Positions 1 through 9,224 of a stretch of DNA of 64,000 nt are shown here, piece after piece. Source of the stretch: Burkholderiales bacterium. GTDB taxonomy: Bacteria; Pseudomonadota; Gammaproteobacteria; Burkholderiales; Burkholderiaceae_C. The stretch's first letter is position 1. Each line of letters starts with the position of its first letter. The DNA lies in assembly GCA_947474755.1 (NCBI GenBank), contig CANJJE010000006.1, forward strand, positions 62,001 through 126,000, in the 5' to 3' direction. A model generated the notes under the pieces. It was not told where the DNA came from. It made no database searches and was given only the letters and a program-made list of their open reading frames with translations. The translations under genes and the position numbers were made by a program.

Positions 1-273
1 CTGCAGCTGCACTGCAGCAGCCCAATCCTGCGCCAGCAGCGTGTCGCTGGCGTCCTGAGCTGTCGCTTCGGAGTCGAACAGCGCCTTGACGATGGAGCGA
101 TCCCAACCACCGCGTGGCGCTGGCATCCCGGGCTCGCCGAACAGCGCGCGCTCGGCGTCCGTGTTCGCATCGGCGTCTTCCACCGACACCGACAGCGCGC
201 CCAGCTCATCCATCAGCGCATCGGAAACGGCCTCCGCCTCATCTTGCGGGCACAACAGCAGCAGTTCGACCAT
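1..273 (-). CDS. prmA: Ribosomal protein L11 methyltransferase, N-terminal part (cut by window edge)
   Basis: This is the first 91 codons of PrmA, which trimethylates ribosomal protein L11 using S-adenosylmethionine. The reading frame is open from an ATG at 273 to the window edge with no stop. The protein starts [20 protein letters not shown] and continues through a stretch containing [10 protein letters not shown] and ALFGEPGMP, which are typical of the PrmA substrate-recognition domain. The SAM-binding domain lies outside the window. The start sits 15 bases after the accC stop on the same strand, so it is the last visible gene of an aroQ-accB-accC-prmA group, an order common in Burkholderiales. 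No other ATG competes for the start. Confidence 0.88.
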   Translation of the reverse strand, partial: MVELLLLCPQDEAEAVSDALMDELGALSVSVEDADANTDAERALFGEPGMPAPRGGWDRSIVKALFDSEATAQDASDTLLAQDWAAAVQLQ

Positions 274-288
274 GTCACTCCACTGCGC

Positions 289-1641
289 TCAGCGCTGCTT
301 GCGATCGCTCATCCACCCTTCAAGGTAGTGGATGTTGGTGCCGCCCTCGATGAACTTCGCATCGGCCATCAGTTCGCGGTGCAAGGGAATGTTGGTCGAG
401 ATGCCTTCGATCACCGTCTCCGACAGCGCGATGCGCATGCGCGCCAGTGCCTGCTCCCGGGTGTCGCCGTGCACGATGATCTTGCCGATCATCGAGTCAT
501 AGTTCGGTGGCACGTAGTAGTTGGTGTAGGCATGCGAATCGACCCGTACGCCGGGACCCCCCGGCGGATGCCAGGTGGTGATGCGGCCGGGCGACGGGAT
601 GAACTTGTAGGGGTCTTCGGCATTGATGCGGCACTCGATCGAATGCCCGCGGCACTCGATCTGCCGTTGCGTGAACGGCAGCTTTTCCATCGCTGCGACG
701 CGAATCTGCATCTGCACGATATCGATGCCGGTCACCAGTTCGGTCACCGGATGTTCGACCTGCACGCGGGTGTTCATCTCGATGAAGAAGAACTCGCCGT
801 CCTCGTAGAGGAACTCGAATGTTCCGGCGCCGCGATAGCCGATTTTCTTGCACGCTGCAGCGCAGCGTTCGCCGATGCGCTCGATCACTCGGCGAGGGAT
901 GCCCGGTGCAGGCGCCTCCTCGATGATCTTCTGATGACGCCGCTGCATCGAACAGTCACGGTCGCCCAGCCACACTGCATTGCGGTGCTGGTCAGCGAGC
1001 ACCTGTATCTCGATGTGCCGGGGGTTCTCGAGGAACTTCTCCATGTACACCGCCGGGTTGCCGAAAGCGGCTCCCGCTTCGCTGCGCGTGGTCTGCACGG
1101 CGTGGAGCAGTGCGGCTTCGGTGTGCACCACCCGCATGCCGCGCCCGCCACCGCCCCCGGCAGCCTTGATGATCACCGGGTAGCCAATTGCGCGCGCTGC
1201 TCGCACGATGTCGCGAGGGTCGTCACCCAGTGCGCCCTCGCCGCCGGGCACGCAGGGCACGCCTGACTTGATCATCGCCTGCTTGGCCGACACCTTGTCG
1301 CCCATCATGCGGATGCACTCGGGGGTTGGGCCGATGAAGGTGAATCCGCTGCGCTCGACGCGCTCTGCGAAGTCGGCGTTCTCGGACAGGAAGCCATAGC
1401 CGGGGTGAATCGCCTCGGCATCGGTGACCTCGGCGGTCGAGATGATCGCCGGCATGTTCAGGTAGCTCAGGCTGGACGCGGCCGGGCCGATGCATACCGC
1501 CTCGTCGGCGAGCTTCACATACTTCGCGTCCCGGTCTGCCTCGGAGTACACGACGACCGACTGGATGCCGAGCTCGCGACATGCGCGCTGGATCCGCAGG
1601 GCAATCTCACCCCTGTTCGCTATCAGTATTTTCTTGAACAT
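289..1641 (-). CDS. accC: Acetyl-CoA carboxylase, biotin carboxylase subunit
   Basis: AccC carboxylates the biotin carried by AccB using ATP and bicarbonate, the first half-reaction of malonyl-CoA formation for fatty acid synthesis. The 450-residue protein has the usual family length. Visible are the N-terminal [17 protein letters not shown], the ATP-grasp glycine loop [14 protein letters not shown] (about 159-172), metal-binding glutamates near E276 and E288 ([16 protein letters not shown]) and the active-site [11 protein letters not shown] (about 291-301). The ATG at 1641 gives the normal MFKK start; a TTG one codon upstream is less likely. The accB stop is 13 bases upstream, so the two subunits are co-transcribed, as expected. 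Confidence 0.97.
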   Translation of the reverse strand: MFKKILIANRGEIALRIQRACRELGIQSVVVYSEADRDAKYVKLADEAVCIGPAASSLSYLNMPAIISTAEVTDAEAIHPGYGFLSENADFAERVERSGFTFIGPTPECIRMMGDKVSAKQAMIKSGVPCVPGGEGALGDDPRDIVRAARAIGYPVIIKAAGGGGGRGMRVVHTEAALLHAVQTTRSEAGAAFGNPAVYMEKFLENPRHIEIQVLADQHRNAVWLGDRDCSMQRRHQKIIEEAPAPGIPRRVIERIGERCAAACKKIGYRGAGTFEFLYEDGEFFFIEMNTRVQVEHPVTELVTGIDIVQMQIRVAAMEKLPFTQRQIECRGHSIECRINAEDPYKFIPSPGRITTWHPPGGPGVRVDSHAYTNYYVPPNYDSMIGKIIVHGDTREQALARMRIALSETVIEGISTNIPLHRELMADAKFIEGGTNIHYLEGWMSDRKQR

Positions 1642-1654
1642 CAAACGGCCCGCA

Positions 1655-2104
1655 TCACTCGACGATGAACAGAGGTTGCCCGTATTCCACCGCCTGGCCG
1701 TTCTCGCACAGGATGCGGGTGATCCGACCGGAGTGGTCGGCCTCGATCTCGTTCATGATCTTCATCGCTTCAATGATGCAGACCGCCTCGCCCTCCTTCA
1801 CCTCGGAGCCGATGTCGACCAGCGGCTTGCCGCCAGGGCTGGACGAGCGGTAGAAGGTGCCGACCATCGGTGACTTGACGGTGTGACCAGTCGCTGCGAC
1901 ATCAGCGGCGACCGGCGCTTGTGGCGGTGGCGTCACATCCGCGACTGGCCGTGGGGCAGGTGGCGCGATGACATAGCTGGGTGCGGCGGCATGTGGATCG
2001 GCCTTGACGATGCGCACCTTGCCATCGGCCTCGGTGATTTCGAGTTCGGAGATGTTCGATTCGGACACCAGATCGATCAGCGTCTTCAGTTTGCGTAGGT
2101 CCAT
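1655..2104 (-). CDS. accB: Biotin carboxyl carrier protein of acetyl-CoA carboxylase
   Basis: AccB carries biotin between the biotin carboxylase (AccC) and the carboxyltransferase. From the ATG at 2104 it is 149 residues: an N-terminal helical domain starting [20 protein letters not shown], a flexible Pro/Ala linker (about 40-72) and a C-terminal biotinyl domain. The biotinylation motif EAMKIMNEI places the modified lysine at K115. An open frame extends 15 codons further upstream, but the family normally starts MDLRKLK, so the inner ATG is chosen. The neighbours are accC downstream and aroQ about 100 bases upstream. Confidence 0.97.
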   Translation of the reverse strand: MDLRKLKTLIDLVSESNISELEITEADGKVRIVKADPHAAAPSYVIAPPAPRPVADVTPPPQAPVAADVAATGHTVKSPMVGTFYRSSSPGGKPLVDIGSEVKEGEAVCIIEAMKIMNEIEADHSGRITRILCENGQAVEYGQPLFIVE

Positions 2105-2206
2105 GTGGGGCTCCAACGAGTGGCTGGGGTGTCTGGGTAAGCAGGGCATGCGATCGATGTGGCCGGCAGGTCGAAGCGCGCTTCGACGGGAGTGCCGGCG
2201 CCTCGC

Positions 2207-2644
2207 TTAGCGCGTCCCGAGCTTCAGGGCGTGAGTGAGCGCCAGTCGGTATCCGTCTGCGCCCAGACCGCAGATCACACCGACGGCCAGGGCCGAAAAA
2301 AACGAGTGGTGGCGAAAGGCCTCGCGCTGGTGGATGTTCGACAGATGCACTTCGATGAAGGGCAGTGCCACAGCTGCCAACGCGTCGCGCAATCCCACGC
2401 TGGTGTGGGTCAGCGCGGCCGGGTTGATGATGATGAACTGCGTGCCGTCGTCGCGTGCGGCCTGAACCCGGTCGATCAGCGCCCCTTCATGATTGCTTTG
2501 GAATGATTGCAGTGTAGATCCGGCATCCAGTGCTAACTTGTGCAGATCTGCATCGATCTGCGCCAAAGTCAGCGTGCCGTAGACGTCGGGTTCACGGGTG
2601 CCCAACAAATTCAGGTTGGGGCCGTGGAGCACGAGGATTTGCAT
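2207..2644 (-). CDS. aroQ: 3-dehydroquinate dehydratase, type II
   Basis: AroQ converts 3-dehydroquinate to 3-dehydroshikimate in the shikimate pathway. The 145-residue protein matches type II enzymes in length and motifs: [17 protein letters not shown] near the N-terminus, with the catalytic tyrosine in [22 protein letters not shown] in the middle, and [18 protein letters not shown], which holds the catalytic histidine and lid residues. It heads the aroQ-accB-accC-prmA group; the accB start is about 100 bases downstream. The second shikimate-pathway gene of the window, aroE, is about 2 kb away on the same strand but in another transcription unit. Confidence 0.96.
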   Translation of the reverse strand: MQILVLHGPNLNLLGTREPDVYGTLTLAQIDADLHKLALDAGSTLQSFQSNHEGALIDRVQAARDDGTQFIIINPAALTHTSVGLRDALAAVALPFIEVHLSNIHQREAFRHHSFFSALAVGVICGLGADGYRLALTHALKLGTR

Positions 2645-2760
2645 GGATGAAGGTCTGCAGGCTCTGCAGGAGTCTGGTCACAGTGATGCAGCGGCCGGAC
2701 TTTACGCTAGTTGAGGGCCGTAGTCGTGTATTTGGACAAAATTAAGGTGCCGATCGAAAT

Positions 2761-2780
2761 CAGGCTCCTCGTGGAGCCTG
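2761..2780 (-). terminator. Hairpin downstream of the thioredoxin gene
   Basis: The 20 bases form a perfect 8-bp stem with a 4-base TCGT loop (caggctcc / ggagcctg). It lies between the stop of the minus-strand thioredoxin gene and the aroQ start, where a terminator would be expected. The minus-strand sequence after the stem has only a few T's, so it is a weak intrinsic terminator at best. Confidence 0.4.
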
Positions 2781-2801
2781 CATGAAGTCCCACCGGAGGC
2801 A

Positions 2802-3332
2802 TCAAGCGCCTCCGCTCGCAGCCCAGCGCGCCAGGTCAGCCGGGCTCAGCGCACCCAGCTTGCGCTCGATCACCCTGCCATCGGAGCCCACCACCACGGT
2901 GAACGGCAGTGAACCGTTGGCATTACCCAATGTGCGGCTCAGGTCGGTACCTGCCAGTCCGGCCAATCCGATCGGGAAACCGACCGGACGCCTTGCGAGG
3001 AACTCGCGCACCGGTGTCGGGCTGTCGATGGCCAGTCCCACCACCTGCCAGCCGGCGCCTTGGTGCTGTCTGTAGAAGCTGTCGAGCAGCGGCATTTCCT
3101 CGACGCACGGCGGACACCAGGTCGCCCAGAAGTTCAACAGAAGCGACGCGCTGCGCAGGCTCTCCAGCGCCAGTTCGCCACCTTCAGGCCGTTCGAATCG
3201 CTGCGACCAGAACTCGGGCCCAAGCTGGTTGCCGCTGTCGCCCGTCAGCCGTGTTTTCTGCCAGGACAGAGCAGCGCCCGCTGCGCCGGCTGCAACGGCG
3301 ACCGATCCCAGCATCCATGCTCGTCTGTTCAT
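2802..3332 (-). CDS. TlpA/ResA-like membrane-anchored thioredoxin
   Basis: This is a periplasmic thiol-disulfide oxidoreductase of the TlpA/ResA type, 176 residues long. It begins with a positively charged N-terminus (MNRRAW) and an Ala-rich hydrophobic segment (about 7-24) that works as an uncleaved anchor or signal peptide. The thioredoxin active site is NFWATWCPPCVEEMP, with C73 and C76, and the cis-proline loop follows in GSLPFTVVV. Family members reduce apocytochrome c or other periplasmic disulfides; which substrate this one serves cannot be told. Its start overlaps the end of the upstream gene by four bases (3329-3332), so it belongs to the operon that comes from aroE and mtgA. Confidence 0.88.
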   Translation of the reverse strand: MNRRAWMLGSVAVAAGAAGAALSWQKTRLTGDSGNQLGPEFWSQRFERPEGGELALESLRSASLLLNFWATWCPPCVEEMPLLDSFYRQHQGAGWQVVGLAIDSPTPVREFLARRPVGFPIGLAGLAGTDLSRTLGNANGSLPFTVVVGSDGRVIERKLGALSPADLARWAASGGA

Positions 3333-3928
3333 GTCGAAGTCTCCATCAAGCGGCGCAGCGCCATCAGATCGCCGCGCTGGGTTTGTCCACTGGCATCAGG
3401 CTTGAGCCCCCCGCGCAGATCGTCGTGATCGAGCACCGTCAAGAACACCGTCACTGCCTCGCCCAACGCGCGGCTGGGGCTGCTGACGCTGAGCAGATCG
3501 ACCGGCATGCCGCGCGGGCCGTTGATGCTCCCGATGTCGAAATCGATGCCGAGGTTGAGCATGCTGATCTCTGCGCTCTTCGGGTCGTCGCAGAACAGTT
3601 GCAGGTGCACGCTGGAAAGACGCGTGGCGGTGCCGCGCCAGACGGCACCGGTCAGATGCGGCCGGAATTCGGCCAGCCGCTCCATCCAGTGCGCTGCCAC
3701 TTCCCGCAGCGCCGCCAGTTCGGTCGGCTGGCTGTCGGCGCAAAACAGGGCCAGGTAGGAGCGCACCTCGTCCTCGACTGTGGCGTTGTCGGGCATCTCG
3801 GCCGAGCGAGTGCTGTGCCTGCCCAGCGCGCGGGCGGCGCGCTGCTTGGCAGGGCCGTATTCCATTCCTTCCTCCACCACCAGCCGCGCGGCGGTGGCGG
3901 CGATCTCGGCCGTCAGTGCAGAAGACAT
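3329..3928 (-). CDS. Conserved protein of unknown function
   Basis: I do not recognise a named family. From the ATG at 3928 the protein is 199 residues (MSSALTAEIAATAARLVVEEG), soluble, with no signal peptide or membrane segment. An N-terminal helical segment contains YGPAKQRAARALG, followed by an alpha/beta part with SSVHLQLFCDDPKSAEISML and LGIDFDIGSINGPRG. Frames extending upstream to 3964 overlap mtgA and lack a better start. It sits between mtgA and the thioredoxin gene; the thioredoxin start overlaps its stop by four bases, which suggests translational coupling. The order is consistent with an envelope-related operon, but that is inference only. Confidence 0.75.
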   Translation of the reverse strand: MSSALTAEIAATAARLVVEEGMEYGPAKQRAARALGRHSTRSAEMPDNATVEDEVRSYLALFCADSQPTELAALREVAAHWMERLAEFRPHLTGAVWRGTATRLSSVHLQLFCDDPKSAEISMLNLGIDFDIGSINGPRGMPVDLLSVSSPSRALGEAVTVFLTVLDHDDLRGGLKPDASGQTQRGDLMALRRLMETST

Positions 3929-3944
3929 GTCGTGCAGATTCCGT

Positions 3945-4724
3945 TCAAGGCACTTCGACCGCACTCATGCGGGCGGCCACCGTGCCGGCGCGCGAGGCGA
4001 CATAGGGTGAGTCGGGCCGCTTCTCGAAGCGCTTCGGCGCAGGCAGCATCACCGCCAGACGCGCAGCCGAGATCGGCGAAAGCTGGGCAGCCGACACATG
4101 AAAGTAGTGATGTGCCGCCGCCTCGGCACCAAAGAGGCCCTCGCCCCATTCGACGTTGTTCAGGTAGATCTCCAGGATGCGGCTCTTGTTCAGTATTGAT
4201 TCCAGCAGGAAGGTGATGATGAACTCCTGGGCCTTGCGCGGAAGGTTGCGTTCCCCTGCCAGAAACAGGTTTTTCGCGAGTTGCTGGGTGATCGTCGAGC
4301 CGCCGACGATCTTGGGCTCCACCGGCGGTTTGACCAGCGGCCTGGCGTTGGGCTTCGCGGCCTGCCGTTCGACCCGCTCGTTGATCTTCGCGACTCGCGC
4401 CTCGGCTTTCTGGTTGCGTTCCCAGGCTTTTTCCAGTGCGTCCCATTCGACACCGCTGTGCTCCACGAAGCCGGCATCTTCAGAAGCGATCACCGCGCGC
4501 TTCAGGTTGGATGAGATCTGCGTGCCGGGGACCCACTTCTGGCTCCACTCGATGCGGTGCTTCTCGACCAGCAAGCGCCAGATTTCGGAGCGCTGGAAGC
4601 TGGTCGATTGCGGGTCGATGAATCGCATCGCGGCAATGCGCACCGCAAACACCAGTTGAAGGGCCAGCGTGCACACCGCCAGCATTGCGATGAAGCGCAG
4701 CACAGACGAAGCCCCCCGCTTCAT
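3945..4724 (-). CDS. mtgA: Monofunctional biosynthetic peptidoglycan transglycosylase
   Basis: MtgA polymerises lipid II into glycan strands and lacks a transpeptidase domain. The 259-residue protein has a single N-terminal membrane anchor (about 9-30) followed by one GT51 domain. The catalytic glutamate is in the motif AVIASEDAGFVEHSG (E82), and the second GT51 motif is IVGGSTITQQLAKNLFL, followed by LLESILNKSRILEIYLNNVEWG. Compared with E. coli MtgA it has an insert rich in Lys/Pro/Ala (about 105-130) between the first two motifs. The start overlaps the aroE stop by four bases (4721-4724), a conserved aroE-mtgA arrangement. Confidence 0.95.
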   Translation of the reverse strand: MKRGASSVLRFIAMLAVCTLALQLVFAVRIAAMRFIDPQSTSFQRSEIWRLLVEKHRIEWSQKWVPGTQISSNLKRAVIASEDAGFVEHSGVEWDALEKAWERNQKAEARVAKINERVERQAAKPNARPLVKPPVEPKIVGGSTITQQLAKNLFLAGERNLPRKAQEFIITFLLESILNKSRILEIYLNNVEWGEGLFGAEAAAHHYFHVSAAQLSPISAARLAVMLPAPKRFEKRPDSPYVASRAGTVAARMSAVEVP

Positions 4725-5671
4725 GGCGCCGCCCTGGGTGCGGTCGCGTCGGCAAGCCGCTGTCGCAAGGCCGCCAGCACCGGTGCCGTCTCGGGGCGCA
4801 CGCCCCGCCAGACGAAGAAGGCTTCAGCCGCCTGCTCGACGAGCATGCCCAGCCCGTCGCGTCCGCGGGCGCTATGCGATTCGGCCCAGGAGAGGTAGGG
4901 GCGGGCGGCCGCGCCGTACATCATGTCGAGCGCGAGTGCTCCCGCTCGCAGCGCGCTGGCGGGCACCGGTGGCGCACTGGCCTGCAAGCTGCTGGCGCTG
5001 GCATTGACGACGACGTCGAAGTTCGAACCTGGTTCGTCAGTTGGCCTGACGCTCAGTGCGACGCCGTGTGCAGCGGCCCAGTCTGCGTGCCTGGCGGCCA
5101 AGGCATGCGCCTTGTCCGGTGTGCGGTTGCACAGCACCAGCGACGCTGGCTGCGCGGCAATCAGCGGCCCGAGCGCACCGGCTGCTGCTCCGCCAGCGCC
5201 GATCAGCAGCACACGCTGCCCAGCCAGGGGCACGCAGGCGTTGTGTTCGATATCACGGACCAGGCCGGCGCCATCGGTGTTGTCGGCCAGCCAGCCCCCG
5301 CTGGCGGCGGGCTCGAAACTCAGCAAGTTGGCCGCCTGCGCCAGCGCTGCCCTCTCGGTGTGCCGCGCGCCGAGTGCAAAGGCTTCGAACTTGAACGGCA
5401 CGGTGATGTTGCACCCGCGCGCCGGTCCGCTGAATCGGCCGACAGCCGCAGTGTCGAACTCGCCGATCTCACCCGCTGTCGACGCGGCGAACGCGCGCAC
5501 CTGCCGGGCGAATTCGCCTGCCTCACCCACCGGGCACAGCAGTCGCCCGTAACGCAGCGCCTGACCGGTGGCCCGCGCGAACATCGCATGGATGAACGGA
5601 GACTGACTGTGCGCCACGGGATTCCCGACGACCAGGTAATGATCCAGGAGAGTCGGCGCCGGGAGGCTCAT
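4721..5671 (-). CDS. aroE: Shikimate dehydrogenase
   Basis: AroE reduces 3-dehydroshikimate to shikimate with NADPH. The protein is 316 residues, somewhat longer than the usual 270-290, because of extra residues in the N-terminal half (LLCPVGEAGEFARQVRAF and neighbours). The shikimate site is visible as GNPVAHSQSPFIHAMF near the N-terminus, the catalytic lysine is in NITVPFKFEAF, the conserved aspartate is in DNTDGAGLVRD, and the dinucleotide-binding loop is VLLIGAGGAAAGAL. It overlaps the TonB-like gene upstream and mtgA downstream by four bases each, so the three are very likely translated from one transcript. Confidence 0.95.
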   Translation of the reverse strand: MSLPAPTLLDHYLVVGNPVAHSQSPFIHAMFARATGQALRYGRLLCPVGEAGEFARQVRAFAASTAGEIGEFDTAAVGRFSGPARGCNITVPFKFEAFALGARHTERAALAQAANLLSFEPAASGGWLADNTDGAGLVRDIEHNACVPLAGQRVLLIGAGGAAAGALGPLIAAQPASLVLCNRTPDKAHALAARHADWAAAHGVALSVRPTDEPGSNFDVVVNASASSLQASAPPVPASALRAGALALDMMYGAAARPYLSWAESHSARGRDGLGMLVEQAAEAFFVWRGVRPETAPVLAALRQRLADATAPRAAP

Positions 5672-6525
5672 CGCGTTATCCCGAGCGGTGTGGCTTCCAG
5701 CCCGTCTTCCCGTGTGAAGCGGAAGCGCGAGGTGACGACCAGCTGGTCCGCCTGGGCGCGCATCTTTGCGTTGAACGGACCGAACGGTGCGGCCGACTGG
5801 ACGATCGCGACCGCCTGCCGGTCGAGCACCCGCGAGCTGGAGGCGCGCACGATTTCGGTTTCCACCACATTCCCGGCCGCATCGATCGTCACATTCATGG
5901 TCAATTCGCCGTACAGCTTCTGGCCACCCTGCTCGGGGAAGTTGCGGGTTCCGCGCTCCTCGATCTTGCGGCGCAGCTGGTCGTAGTACTGCGCATATGC
6001 CGCCTCCTTGGTGGCTGGGCTGATGTATCGCTTCTTCGGCCGCGCGTTCATCTCGTTGACGCGTTTCTCGATTTCGGCCAGCAACTGTGCCAGCCGGCGC
6101 CGCCGCTCTTCCTGCGCGCGCTCCTCGGGCGAGCCCTCGTCGGTGCTTTCCCTCGGAGCTGGCATCGCCGCCAGTTCCCGGCGCACCTGGGTCAGCAACT
6201 GCTGCTGGGTTTCCTGCAACTGCTCGATCTGCTTGCGCGAGTTGTCCTGCGCATCGCCGACTTCCGCCTGCGGCGAGGGCAGCAGCGGCGAGGTCGCGCG
6301 GCCACGATCGGCTTCGCCGCCACCGGCGAGCGTGGCCTGCGCGATCGCCTGGGCCTGGTCCGGCGCCACCAAGGTGCGCGAGTTGACCAGCACCACCTCG
6401 AGCGGTATGTTTTCGAAGATTCGGTTGAAGCTCTCGGGCGACACAAAGCGCACCGACAGCAGCACCCCGTGCGCGGCCGCCGAGACGATCAGCGCGATCT
6501 GCAGGGCCGACAGCTTGACGAGCAT
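5668..6525 (-). CDS. TonB-like energy transducer family protein
   Basis: The 285-residue protein has TonB architecture: a short cytoplasmic start, one hydrophobic anchor (about 8-26, IALIVSAAAHGVLLSV), a long charged middle region rich in Gln, Glu and Arg with likely coiled-coil character (about 90-170), and a C-terminal TonB-type domain with YGELTMNVTIDAAGNVVETE and VVTSRFRFTREDG. TonB proteins pass energy from the inner membrane to outer-membrane receptors. There are no exbB or exbD genes nearby, and it lies between an exoribonuclease gene and aroE, so its partner is unknown. A general envelope role in this conserved operon is possible. Confidence 0.85.
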   Translation of the reverse strand: MLVKLSALQIALIVSAAAHGVLLSVRFVSPESFNRIFENIPLEVVLVNSRTLVAPDQAQAIAQATLAGGGEADRGRATSPLLPSPQAEVGDAQDNSRKQIEQLQETQQQLLTQVRRELAAMPAPRESTDEGSPEERAQEERRRRLAQLLAEIEKRVNEMNARPKKRYISPATKEAAYAQYYDQLRRKIEERGTRNFPEQGGQKLYGELTMNVTIDAAGNVVETEIVRASSSRVLDRQAVAIVQSAAPFGPFNAKMRAQADQLVVTSRFRFTREDGLEATPLGITR

Positions 6526-6549
6526 CGTGTCGATCGCGCCCGACGCGGC

Positions 6550-8607
6550 TCAGGACGTTTCTGTCACCGCGACGGTGCCACCGTCGACCGCTGCGTCCTG
6601 CATATCGATCGCCAGCGTCAGCGGGCCGGCGCTCTCTGCGCTGTCGTCGGCCGGGTCCTCGATCTCCGGCGCGTCATCGGCGTCGGTCGCCGGGTCATCG
6701 ATTCGTGCGATCACGTTCGCGTGCAGGTCCAGCGTCAGCAGATCGCTGCCGGTGATTCGTACCCGCACCCGTGCATTGCGCGGCAGCGCATCGGCGCCGA
6801 GCGCGCGGAATACCAGCGGCAGTGTGTCGGCACGCACCAGGCCATCCTTCATCACTGCGGCATCGAGTTCCGTGATGCTTTCCTGTTCCAGGTGCTTCAG
6901 CGTCCAGTAGCGCTCGATCGCCGACTGGAAGCCGTTGTAGGCGCTGTAAGCCGCATCGAAGCCAGAGATGATCGCGAACAGCGCGGTGTCCTTGGACCTG
7001 AAAGGCGCGACCAGCGCCGCGGTGCGGCCGTGGCGGGCGCAGGCGATGATCTGCCATTGATTGACCAGGTCGACGTAGCGGCGCAGCGGTGACGTCGCCC
7101 AGGTGTATTGCGCCACGCCCATGCCGGCATGGGGTGCGGGCTTGGTGCCCATGCGAACCTTCACACCCGGCGCCATGCTGGTCTGGCTGCGGTAGATGCC
7201 GGGCACACCATGCTCGGCGATCCAGCCGCCCCAGGTGCTGTTGGCCAGGATCATCGCCTCGGCCACGATCAGATCCAGTGCCGAGCCGCGGGCGCGGGTG
7301 CTGATCAGCACCCGCTCCTCGCCGCGCGGCTCCTCCCCGACCTTGCCTTCCAGCCGGAAGTTGTAGTCCGGACGGTTGAAGTTTTCTGGCTTGCCGCGCA
7401 CCACCTCACGGGCAGCTTTCAGGTGCCGTGCCAGCCGGTGCGCGAAGGCCAGTTCGGCGGCAAATGCGTAGTCGGCAGGGGCTTCGCCGTTCAGCGTCGC
7501 TTCGGTGATCACCCCATCGAGCTGGTCGTGCCGCAGATTGGCTGCGATCGGCACGCGGTCGATCCGCGTTTCGCTGCCGGTGATTTCCAGCGTCGTCTCG
7601 TCCAGTGTGACGTACAGCGACACTGCGGGGCACTCGCGCCCGGCCAACAGCGTGTAGACCTGCACCACGTCGTCGGGCAGCATCGTCAGCTTGTGGCCCG
7701 GCATGTAGACGGTTGAAAACCGATCGCGCGCCGCCTTGTCGACCGGGCTGTCAGGCGCGATCGCCAGGCCCGGCGCGGCGATGTGCACTCCGAACACCAC
7801 GCGGCCGGTGCCCAGGCCCTGCACCGACAGCGCATCGTCGATTTCGGTGGTCTGCGAATCGTCGATCGAGAAGGCCTGAACCGCCGCCAGCGGCAGTGCT
7901 TCCTTGATGGCCGGCGCAGCCAGCGCGGGAAAGCCGGTGCCTTTCGGGAAGTGCTCGAACAGGAAACGCTTCCAGTGGAACTGGTAAGGCGAGTCGATCG
8001 CCCCGGCGGCGGTCAGCAGATCCAGCGGTTGCTTTTGCGAGCGCTTTGCCGCCTCGACCACCGCCTTGTACTCGGGCCCGTTCTTGTCGGGCCTGAACAG
8101 GATCCTGTAGAGCTGCTCGCGCACCGGCGCTGGGCACCCTCCTGCCGCCAGTTCGGTGGCCCAGGTGTCGATCTGCGCCAGCAATTGCTTCTTGCGTTCG
8201 ATGCCCAGCAACGCGGCCTTGACGGTCTCTTCCGGAGCCTTCTTGAACTGGCCCTTGCCGAGGCGGCGGAAGTAGTGCGGCGCCTCGAACAGCCGGAACA
8301 GCGCGGCGGCCTGATGGGTCAGGCTGGCCTTCGCATCGAAATAGTCGCGAGCCAGGTCGGCGAAGCCGAACTCCTGCTCGGAGGCGAATTCCCAGGCCAG
8401 GTCGAGGTCGATGTCGCGAGCCAGTGCCTGCGCCTCGGCGATCAGTTCGGCGGGCTGGGGCTTGTCGAATTTCAGCAGCACGTTGGCTGCTTTCACCTTG
8501 ACGCGCTTGCCCGAGTCCAGCTCGATCTGCAGCGAGCTGTCGGCCTCGGACATCACGCGTCCGGCGTGGAACTTTCCTGCGTCTTCATAGAGGGCATACA
8601 TAAGCAT
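6550..8607 (-). CDS. RNB-family 3'-5' exoribonuclease (RNase II/R-like)
   Basis: This 685-residue enzyme degrades RNA from the 3' end. The RNB catalytic core is plain: AFSIDDSQTTEIDDALSV carries the metal-binding aspartates, and later blocks include TVYMPGHKLTMLPDDVV, EAMILANSTWGGWIAEHG and the conserved YTWATSPLRRYVDLVNQWQ. The N-terminal part is short and does not show the two clear cold-shock domains of E. coli RNase R. The C-terminus after a short S1-like region ends in a low-complexity acidic tail rich in Asp, Ala and Glu. Two in-frame ATGs at 8607 and 8601 are both possible starts. It is divergent from the phasin gene and upstream of the TonB-like gene. Confidence 0.92.
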   Translation of the reverse strand: MLMYALYEDAGKFHAGRVMSEADSSLQIELDSGKRVKVKAANVLLKFDKPQPAELIAEAQALARDIDLDLAWEFASEQEFGFADLARDYFDAKASLTHQAAALFRLFEAPHYFRRLGKGQFKKAPEETVKAALLGIERKKQLLAQIDTWATELAAGGCPAPVREQLYRILFRPDKNGPEYKAVVEAAKRSQKQPLDLLTAAGAIDSPYQFHWKRFLFEHFPKGTGFPALAAPAIKEALPLAAVQAFSIDDSQTTEIDDALSVQGLGTGRVVFGVHIAAPGLAIAPDSPVDKAARDRFSTVYMPGHKLTMLPDDVVQVYTLLAGRECPAVSLYVTLDETTLEITGSETRIDRVPIAANLRHDQLDGVITEATLNGEAPADYAFAAELAFAHRLARHLKAAREVVRGKPENFNRPDYNFRLEGKVGEEPRGEERVLISTRARGSALDLIVAEAMILANSTWGGWIAEHGVPGIYRSQTSMAPGVKVRMGTKPAPHAGMGVAQYTWATSPLRRYVDLVNQWQIIACARHGRTAALVAPFRSKDTALFAIISGFDAAYSAYNGFQSAIERYWTLKHLEQESITELDAAVMKDGLVRADTLPLVFRALGADALPRNARVRVRITGSDLLTLDLHANVIARIDDPATDADDAPEIEDPADDSAESAGPLTLAIDMQDAAVDGGTVAVTETS

Positions 8608-8677
8608 CGGATTGTCACCGATGCGCTTTGCACGGTCGGGGCACTACAGTGGCGGCGCCGCACGACAGGAGCACAGC

Positions 8678-9220
8678 ATGGTCAAGAAAACCCCGTCCGC
8701 CGCCGCCTCACCGCTTGAGGCGGCTGTCGGCCTGTTCGACAGCGCCCTGGCCGGTCATGTCAAGGACTCCGCTCAGCAGATCTGGCTGGCGGGTCTCGGC
8801 GCGTTTGCGAAGGCTCAGGAAGAGGGGGGCCGGGTGTTCGACGCGCTGGTGCAGGAAGGCATGACACTGCAGCGCAAGACACAGACGGTGGCCGAGGAAA
8901 AGCTGGGCGCGGTGTCGGCCCGGGTGAATGCGCGGATGGCCGAGGTCGGCCAGACGGTCGAGGAGGTATCGGCCAAGGCCAGCGGCCAGTGGGACCGTCT
9001 GGAAACCGTCTTCGAGCAGCGAGTGGCGAAGGCACTGGCCCACCTCGGGGTACCCCACGCGAGCGAGGTGCGGGCTCTGACCGAACAGGTCGAGCAACTG
9101 CGTGCTGAGGTCCTTGCGCTGACGCCCAAGGCCCGCAAGCCTTCGCGCAAGAAGCCAGCAGTGCGTGGCGCGACGGCGCCCGTGTCACTCGCACCGAGAT
9201 GCCGTGCACCGAGGCCGTGA
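8678..9220 (+). CDS. Phasin family protein
   Basis: Phasins coat polyhydroxyalkanoate granules. The product is 180 residues from the ATG at 8678, which has a good Shine-Dalgarno sequence (caggagc) eight bases upstream; an upstream frame start at 8612 lacks one. The sequence is almost all helical, with no Cys, and has the poly(hydroxyalkanoate) granule-associated pattern: QQIWLAGLGAFAKAQEEGG, FDALVQEGMTLQ and a basic Ala/Pro/Lys tail (KARKPSRKKPAVRG) like those of DNA-binding phasins. It is divergent from the exoribonuclease gene and ends four bases from the convergent DedA-like gene. No PHA synthase is nearby, so the granule role is inferred from family. Confidence 0.85.
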   Translation: MVKKTPSAAASPLEAAVGLFDSALAGHVKDSAQQIWLAGLGAFAKAQEEGGRVFDALVQEGMTLQRKTQTVAEEKLGAVSARVNARMAEVGQTVEEVSAKASGQWDRLETVFEQRVAKALAHLGVPHASEVRALTEQVEQLRAEVLALTPKARKPSRKKPAVRGATAPVSLAPRCRAPRP

Positions 9221-9224
9221 CGTC